From Prevotella sp. CAG:1092 (lineage in GTDB: Bacteria; Bacteroidota; Bacteroidia; Bacteroidales; Bacteroidaceae): 10,454 nt of DNA. Within the stretch, counting starts at the first letter, position 1; each line of letters opens with the position of its first letter. Made by a program: the position numbers and the translations under genes. Below are positions 5,805 through 10,454 of the stretch, piece by piece. The stretch covers positions 1 to 10,454 of the forward strand of contig HF994151.1 of the NCBI GenBank assembly GCA_000436915.1, written 5' to 3'. The notes below the pieces were generated by a model that made no database searches, was not told the origin of the DNA, and saw only the letters and a list, made by a program, of their open reading frames with translations.

Positions 5805-8063
5805 TTATTTCAAATAGTCGTCAAAATATTGGCTTATGCGATCGTGCAAGTGAACGCTCTGATGACCTCTCATGTTATGAGGCTCGCCAGGATATACGAA
5901 GAAGTCTGGCTGAGTGCCAGCTGCGATACAAGCCTTGAGGAATGTAAGGCAATGCTGAGGCACAACAGTAACGTCGTTCAATCCCTGAATAATCTGAAGC
6001 TTACCCTTGAGGTTCTTAGCCTGGTAGAGCAACGAAGTCTTCTTGTATCCCTCAGGGTTTGTTTGAGGAGTATCCATATAGCGTTCGCCATACATCACCT
6101 CATACCAATGCCAGTCGATAACAGGACCGCCGGCAACACCTACCTTGAAAACATCAGGATAGTTTGTCATTAGCGAGATAGTCATATATCCGCCAAAGCT
6201 CCAACCATGAACACCAAGACGGTTGGCATCTACATAAGGCAAGCTCTTAAGATATTCCACACCCTTCATCTGGTCTTTCATCTCTTCCTGACCAAGTTGA
6301 CGGAATGTAACCTGCTCGAAAGCCTTTCCGCGGTTTTCGCTACCACGGTTGTCGAGGATAAAGAGCAGATAGCCCTTCTGAGCCATGTAAGTCTCCCAAC
6401 CACGGCTGCTATAGTTCCAACGAGCATCCACGTTGTGGGCATGCGGACCACCATATACATATATAATGGTAGGATACTTCTTGTTAGGGTCGAAGTCTAC
6501 AGGCTTTACCATACGCCAATATAGATCAGTCTCGCCATCAGCAGCCTTGATAGTTCCGCAGCTATACTCAGGCACCTTATAATCTTTCCAAGGATTCTCG
6601 GCAGTAAAGTAAGCCATACGGTCGCCAATCTCCATATTCACGATAGCAATCTTGCGAGGCACGGTAGGAGTAGAGTAGTTATCATAGAGATACTTGCCAC
6701 TCTCGCTGATTACGCCATTATGCCATCCTTCGCCATTAGCATCTATCAGCGTGCGCTTACCTGTTTCTACATCCACCATAGAAATGTTGCGCTGGATAGG
6801 TGAGTATTCGTTGCTTGCTATGATGATATTCTTATGCTTTGGATAGAAGCCCAAAACTTCCATTACCTCCCATTTGCCACTTGTGAGCTGCTTAATCTCG
6901 AGCGACTCGGTGTTGCTTGCCATACGGCTGCCATGCTTGCCGAGAGTGCAGAGATACAGATGATTGTAGCCATCCTTGCGGCTCTGCATGATAAACGAGT
7001 TGCTATCCCAAGGCAAGAACATGATAGGGTGGAGAGGTTCTACATATTTTTCATCAACTTCGCGATATAGTTCGCCTGTCTTCTCGCCAGTCTCTGCATC
7101 ATAAGCACATAGGCGACAATCGTTTTGGTCGCGGTTAAGCTCGAACATATAAATCTTCTTGCAGTCTGGGCTCCAAGCTATATTTGTGAAATAGCGGTCG
7201 GTAGGGTCGCCAGCCTTCAGATATATTACCTTGTCGGCCTTAACATCATATACTCCTACGGTAACCTTATGAGATGTTTCGCCTGTCATAGGATATTTAT
7301 CAGGAGCTGCCTTTGCTATGCAGCTCTCTGTTTCAGGATGGTTGAAGCCAACCTCAGGGATGTCTACCTGAGGATAGTCAGTCACCATGCTCTGATCCAT
7401 ACGATAGAAAGCAAGCTTTTCGCCGTTAGGACTCCAGAAAGTACCCTTCGAGATACCAAACTCATCGCGATGAACACTCTGACCATATACTATCTCTCGA
7501 CTACCATCAGTTGAAAGCTGTGAAAACTTGCGATTTATGTATCCATCCTTAATAGGTTCGCTGATGCGCACATACAGGTTGTTGTCCTTCAGATAAGCAA
7601 AAGCTGTCTGCTGGGCATTGGCCTCAAGGAAAGTCTCACCATCGTTCCAGTCTTGTTCATTATCCAGCTTGTGCTTTTTGAAGTCGACCATATAAGTCTT
7701 GCTTCCGTTGCTGAGCACAACGATGCTCTTGCCAGCGAAGGGGAACAATGCATTGTACAAGGCTCTTACCTTGATGTCCTTGGTAGGAGCAATCCACTTG
7801 TTGATATCATTGATGCCGAAGAGCTTTGTCTCTTTGCCATTCTTCTTGTTTACAAGATAGCAGGCATCAACATCCTGGCGTACCAGCTCGTCGCCCCACC
7901 ATGTGCACCAACGGTTCTGTGCCACCATGTTGCGATAGTTGGTGCCTCCGTAGTTGAGGTCTTCCAGGGTGAATGATTTCTGCTGTGAAGATGCGCTTAT
8001 TGGAATCATTGCTATAAACAATAATGATGCAATCTGTGAAAACAGTTTATTCTTTATGTTCAT
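5805..8063 (-). CDS. S9B-family secreted prolyl peptidase (prolyl tripeptidyl-peptidase / DPP-IV type)
   Basis: This serine exopeptidase removes proline-containing di- or tripeptides from peptide N-termini outside the cytoplasm. The ATG at 8063 gives 752 aa with a Sec signal peptide (K4-K6, hydrophobic 11-22, likely cleavage near ASSQQ, 24-28). A DPP-IV-type beta-propeller (about 30-490) precedes an alpha/beta-hydrolase domain. The catalytic triad is S622 in GWSFGGY, D697 in GLNDVTV and H729 in EPHNMRGH. Spacings of 75 and 32 residues equal those I recall for Porphyromonas gingivalis PtpA (S603, D678, H710). The two glutamates that hold the substrate amino group there (E205, E636) correspond to E201 in HRDEFG and E655 in WYEVMYGERY. 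PtpA-like tripeptidyl activity is therefore favoured over DPP-IV, as inference. The gene starts 15 nt after the methyltransferase stop, so cotranscription is likely. An upstream in-frame TTG at 8072 would add three residues and is less likely. Confidence 0.93.
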   Translation of the reverse strand: MNIKNKLFSQIASLLFIAMIPISASSQQKSFTLEDLNYGGTNYRNMVAQNRWCTWWGDELVRQDVDACYLVNKKNGKETKLFGINDINKWIAPTKDIKVRALYNALFPFAGKSIVVLSNGSKTYMVDFKKHKLDNEQDWNDGETFLEANAQQTAFAYLKDNNLYVRISEPIKDGYINRKFSQLSTDGSREIVYGQSVHRDEFGISKGTFWSPNGEKLAFYRMDQSMVTDYPQVDIPEVGFNHPETESCIAKAAPDKYPMTGETSHKVTVGVYDVKADKVIYLKAGDPTDRYFTNIAWSPDCKKIYMFELNRDQNDCRLCAYDAETGEKTGELYREVDEKYVEPLHPIMFLPWDSNSFIMQSRKDGYNHLYLCTLGKHGSRMASNTESLEIKQLTSGKWEVMEVLGFYPKHKNIIIASNEYSPIQRNISMVDVETGKRTLIDANGEGWHNGVISESGKYLYDNYSTPTVPRKIAIVNMEIGDRMAYFTAENPWKDYKVPEYSCGTIKAADGETDLYWRMVKPVDFDPNKKYPTIIYVYGGPHAHNVDARWNYSSRGWETYMAQKGYLLFILDNRGSENRGKAFEQVTFRQLGQEEMKDQMKGVEYLKSLPYVDANRLGVHGWSFGGYMTISLMTNYPDVFKVGVAGGPVIDWHWYEVMYGERYMDTPQTNPEGYKKTSLLYQAKNLKGKLQIIQGLNDVTVVPQHCLTFLKACIAAGTQPDFFVYPGEPHNMRGHQSVHLHDRISQYFDDYLK

Positions 8064-8078
8064 GATAATCAATTTCGT

Positions 8079-9569
8079 TTATTCATCGTAGTTGAAATCC
8101 TTGCTGAAGTTCTTCTTGCCGAACTTGCTGCCGCCCTTACGGTCGAAGCGCTTGTCGTCTCTTGAACCACGACGGTCGCCCTTTTCGAACTTACCACCGA
8201 ACTTGCGGTCGTCGCCATCGTTGTCTCTGCCACGACGTGCGAAGCGAGGCTTGTCGCCATCCTTATCAAACTTCTTTTCCAAAGAGTGGAACTTGAATGA
8301 ACGAATATCGCCCTCGTCGTTCTCCTCAGTAGCTGTGATACGCTCCTTGAACTCACGGTTCTTCTTGAAACGATGCTTCTGAGCCATCTCTGCCTTTTCG
8401 TGGTCGGTCTTTACTACACCACCTTCAGCGCGGAACTCCTTGAACTTACCATCGAAGATAGAATACTTTCTGAACTCGCACTCCAAGCTTCCGTTGTAAA
8501 CAGGAATCTTGATAGAAGGCTTCAAGCCAATCTGCTCGAAGCATTCTTCGCGATAGCTCAATATCCAAGCCTCGTTGCCACAGAAAGCATGCTTTAGGCG
8601 TTCGCCAATCATCTTGTATGTAGCAAGAAGGTTAGGAGTAGAGATACGCTCGCCGTAAGGAGGGTTGGTAATCATGATAGCCTTCTCCTTTGGCTGGGTG
8701 AAGTCCTTGAAATCCTGCTGCTCAATAGTGATATCCTTGCTCAAGCCTGCTGCACGAGCATTCAGACGTGCTGTGTTAACAGCCTTCATGTCGATATCGT
8801 AGCCATAGATGTGATGCTCAAACTCACGCTCCTGAGAGTCGTCGTTGTAGATAGTGTCGAAGAGATCCTGGTCGAAGTCAGGCCACTTCTCGAAAGCAAA
8901 CTCCTTGCGGAACACACCTGGCGAGATGTTGCGTGCGATGAGGGCTGCCTCGATGACGAGAGTACCAGAACCACACATAGGGTCGATGAAGTCGGTATCG
9001 CCCTTCCATCCCGACATCAGAATCATACCAGCTGCCAATACCTCGTTCAAAGGAGCCTCTACGCTCTCCTGACGATAGCCACGACGATGCAAGCTCTCGC
9101 CACTTGAGTCGAGACAGAGAGTAGCCTTGTCTTCTGCGATGTGGATATGAAGACGGATATCAGGGTTCGAGATTGAGATGTTAGGACGTGTGCCAGTCTT
9201 CTCACGGAACTGGTCAACGATAGCGTCCTTAACCTTGTATGTTACGAAGCGAGAGTTGCGGAACTCCTCAGAGTATACTACCGAGTCGACAGAGAAAGTC
9301 TTTCCCTCAGGAATATACAAGCTCCAGTCTATTTTCTGAATTTCGTTGTACACATCTTCGGCAGATTGTGCCTTGAAGTGTTTGATAGGCTTAAGGATGC
9401 GGATGGCTGTGTGCAACTGGAAGTTAGCACGGTACATCATTTCCTTGTCACCTGTGAAAGATACCATTCTACGACCTATCTGTACGTCGTTGGCACCTAA
9501 TTGTGTAAGCTCCTGTGCCAATACTGGCTCCAATCCCATGAAGGTTTTGGCGATGAGTTCGAATTCCAT
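8079..9569 (-). CDS. THUMP-domain class I SAM-dependent RNA methyltransferase (RlmL-like) with basic disordered tail
   Basis: This cytoplasmic 496-aa enzyme resembles the RlmL half of E. coli RlmKL, which makes N2-methylguanine at 23S rRNA position 2445; the target here is inferred by family. The N-terminal ferredoxin-like and THUMP region spans about 1-155. It is followed by RRGYRQ (162-167), SAM-binding motif I DPMCGSGT (196-203), an acidic YDID at 257-260, and the N-methyltransferase motif NPPYGER (302-308). The enzyme core ends near residue 371. No RlmK domain is present. The remaining 125 residues or so are an odd highly charged tail rich in Lys, Arg, Asp, Gly and Phe, with recurring KF/RF and GG elements (e.g. 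RKFGGKFEKGDRRG, 455-468), typical of disordered RNA-binding extensions. The start at 9569 follows cysE by 41 AT-rich nt with no Shine-Dalgarno. Old annotations call such proteins DNA methylases, which the THUMP domain argues against. Confidence 0.93.
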   Translation of the reverse strand: MEFELIAKTFMGLEPVLAQELTQLGANDVQIGRRMVSFTGDKEMMYRANFQLHTAIRILKPIKHFKAQSAEDVYNEIQKIDWSLYIPEGKTFSVDSVVYSEEFRNSRFVTYKVKDAIVDQFREKTGTRPNISISNPDIRLHIHIAEDKATLCLDSSGESLHRRGYRQESVEAPLNEVLAAGMILMSGWKGDTDFIDPMCGSGTLVIEAALIARNISPGVFRKEFAFEKWPDFDQDLFDTIYNDDSQEREFEHHIYGYDIDMKAVNTARLNARAAGLSKDITIEQQDFKDFTQPKEKAIMITNPPYGERISTPNLLATYKMIGERLKHAFCGNEAWILSYREECFEQIGLKPSIKIPVYNGSLECEFRKYSIFDGKFKEFRAEGGVVKTDHEKAEMAQKHRFKKNREFKERITATEENDEGDIRSFKFHSLEKKFDKDGDKPRFARRGRDNDGDDRKFGGKFEKGDRRGSRDDKRFDRKGGSKFGKKNFSKDFNYDE

Positions 9570-9610
9570 TTTTTTCTATTTTGTTTTATATGTTTTGTTC
9601 TTATATGATG

Positions 9611-10454
9611 TTATTTCTTGTTTACTTTCTTAGTCTGAGGCGCCATATCCTCAGTCACCCATACGTTGGCACCCACTATGCAGCCTTCGCCGATGGTGAT
9701 ACGACCAAGGATGGTGGCGTTGGCATAAACCACCACATTATCTTCCAAGATAGGGTGGCGAGCAATACCCTTGATAGGGTTGCCATTCTCGTCGAGCGAG
9801 AAACTCTTTGCTCCTAACGTTACACCCTGGTACAGCTTCACGTTGTTGCCAATGATACATGTGGCACCTATCACCACACCTGTGCCATGGTCGATAGTGA
9901 AGTAATTACCTATAGAAGCCTGTGGATGAATGTCGATACCAGTCTCAGAATGCGCCATCTCTGTGATGATACGAGGTATCAATGGCACTCCGAGCAGATA
10001 AAGCTCGTGGGCTATGCGATAGTTGGTCAATGCCTTTATCACAGGATAGCAAGCAATGATTTCGGCGTTGCTCTCTGCTGCAGGGTCGCCACAATAAGCT
10101 GCGTAGACATCAGTAGCCAGTATGCGCCTAATCTCGGGTAGTCGTGCCACGAGTTTCGCTGACAGCTCGTCGGCTTTCTCTCTAAGCTCCGGATGATATA
10201 CGTCAGGAGTCTCCTCGTTGTTCTCTCCGAAATAAAGGCCAGCTAATATCTGTTCAGCGAGAAGACGATGAAGTCGCTCCACGTTGACGCCAATCTGATA
10301 TTTAATGGTTTTAAGATTTACCGACGACTTGCCATAATATCCAGGGAACAATATAGCCCTTGCCAATTCAATAATATCTTCAAGCTTCTTGCCTGAAGGA
10401 AGTGGGTCGCCGTCGGTATGCTGATGAAAAAGACCTTTCAGCGATTGCTCTTCC
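9611..10454 (-). CDS. cysE: Serine O-acetyltransferase, C-terminal 280 aa (5' end outside window)
   Basis: CysE acetylates serine with acetyl-CoA to give O-acetylserine, the precursor that cysteine synthase turns into cysteine. The frame is open to the right edge of the window (first full codon at 10451-10453), so the true start lies outside. A TTG at 10366 is internal, since homologous sequence such as LFHQHTDGDPLP continues upstream of it. An alpha-helical N-terminal SAT domain leads into a left-handed beta-helix with hexapeptide repeats (roughly visible residues 170-265). Catalytic residues are D188/H189 in IDHGTG and H233 in RHPILED, counted from the first visible residue. The loop between them is about nine residues longer than in E. 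coli CysE, a feature I associate with the EpsC-like/Bacteroidales type. The protein ends in KKVNKK, without the E. coli-like C-terminal isoleucine that binds CysK. The methyltransferase gene follows after 41 nt. Confidence 0.94.
   Translation of the reverse strand, partial: EEQSLKGLFHQHTDGDPLPSGKKLEDIIELARAILFPGYYGKSSVNLKTIKYQIGVNVERLHRLLAEQILAGLYFGENNEETPDVYHPELREKADELSAKLVARLPEIRRILATDVYAAYCGDPAAESNAEIIACYPVIKALTNYRIAHELYLLGVPLIPRIITEMAHSETGIDIHPQASIGNYFTIDHGTGVVIGATCIIGNNVKLYQGVTLGAKSFSLDENGNPIKGIARHPILEDNVVVYANATILGRITIGEGCIVGANVWVTEDMAPQTKKVNKK

Noticed and set aside
5542..5817. Plus-strand 91-aa hydrophobic ORF, a possible small membrane toxin
   Set aside because: It needs a TTG start, has no ribosome site, and its hydrophobic content follows from being antisense to Lys/Ser/Thr/Asn-rich codons; the minus strand has the Shine-Dalgarno and the matching gene direction.
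8064..8072. TTG at 8072 as peptidase start
   Set aside because: An ATG three codons later gives a normal signal peptide; no reason to prefer a rare start.
8069..8356. Minus-strand Ser/Thr-rich 95-aa ORF overlapping the methyltransferase tail
   Set aside because: Out-of-frame reading of the low-complexity Lys/Arg/Gly/Asp codons of the tail; composition is an artefact of that repeat-like sequence.
9611..10366. Complete cysE starting at TTG 10366
   Set aside because: The frame is open to the window edge and the upstream residues (LFHQHTDGDPLP) fit the family N-terminus, so the gene is partial.

Overview
The window looks like a chromosomal core region of a Bacteroidales bacterium, most likely Prevotellaceae. 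The grounds are a GT117/DUF2723 membrane glycosyltransferase, a Porphyromonas PtpA-like S9 peptidase, a lipoprotein zinc-binding protein of Bacteroidetes type, near-absence of Shine-Dalgarno sites, a TAnnTTTG-type promoter element, and GC content in the mid-40s percent in the coding stretches sampled by hand. The species assignment is inference. No rRNA, tRNA, CRISPR array, insertion sequence or phage gene was seen.

Every supported gene lies on the minus strand, so the reading order runs from high to low coordinates. From the right edge: the 3' part of cysE (serine acetyltransferase, start outside the window), a THUMP-domain RNA methyltransferase with a long basic disordered tail, a secreted S9B prolyl peptidase, two small uncharacterised ORFs (66 and 44 aa) in an AT-rich patch, a heptamer-based tandem repeat, purD, an unrecognised polytopic membrane protein, a small YqaA/DedA-type membrane protein, a zinc/manganese ABC binding lipoprotein and its ATPase. 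Gaps are 41 nt or less, and three junctions overlap (1, 10 and 4 nt). The whole run from cysE to the ATPase could therefore be one long transcript of mixed function, with tight coupling from purD to the ATPase. After a 132-nt gap holding a candidate promoter comes the 5' third of a GT117 gene, cut by the left edge.

Functionally the run combines cysteine synthesis (cysE), rRNA modification, periplasmic or surface peptide digestion, purine synthesis (purD) and metal uptake. The metal system has a binding protein and an ATPase but no permease in the window. The least explained part is the patch at about 5437-5793. It has two short ORFs at about 33-34% GC by hand count, the first with a strong Shine-Dalgarno sequence not seen in front of the other genes whose starts are visible, and it is bordered on the purD side by a perfect 14-bp tandem repeat. 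I found no evidence for a defence system or other large novel system. The candidates for novelty are the small-ORF patch and the unrecognised membrane protein.
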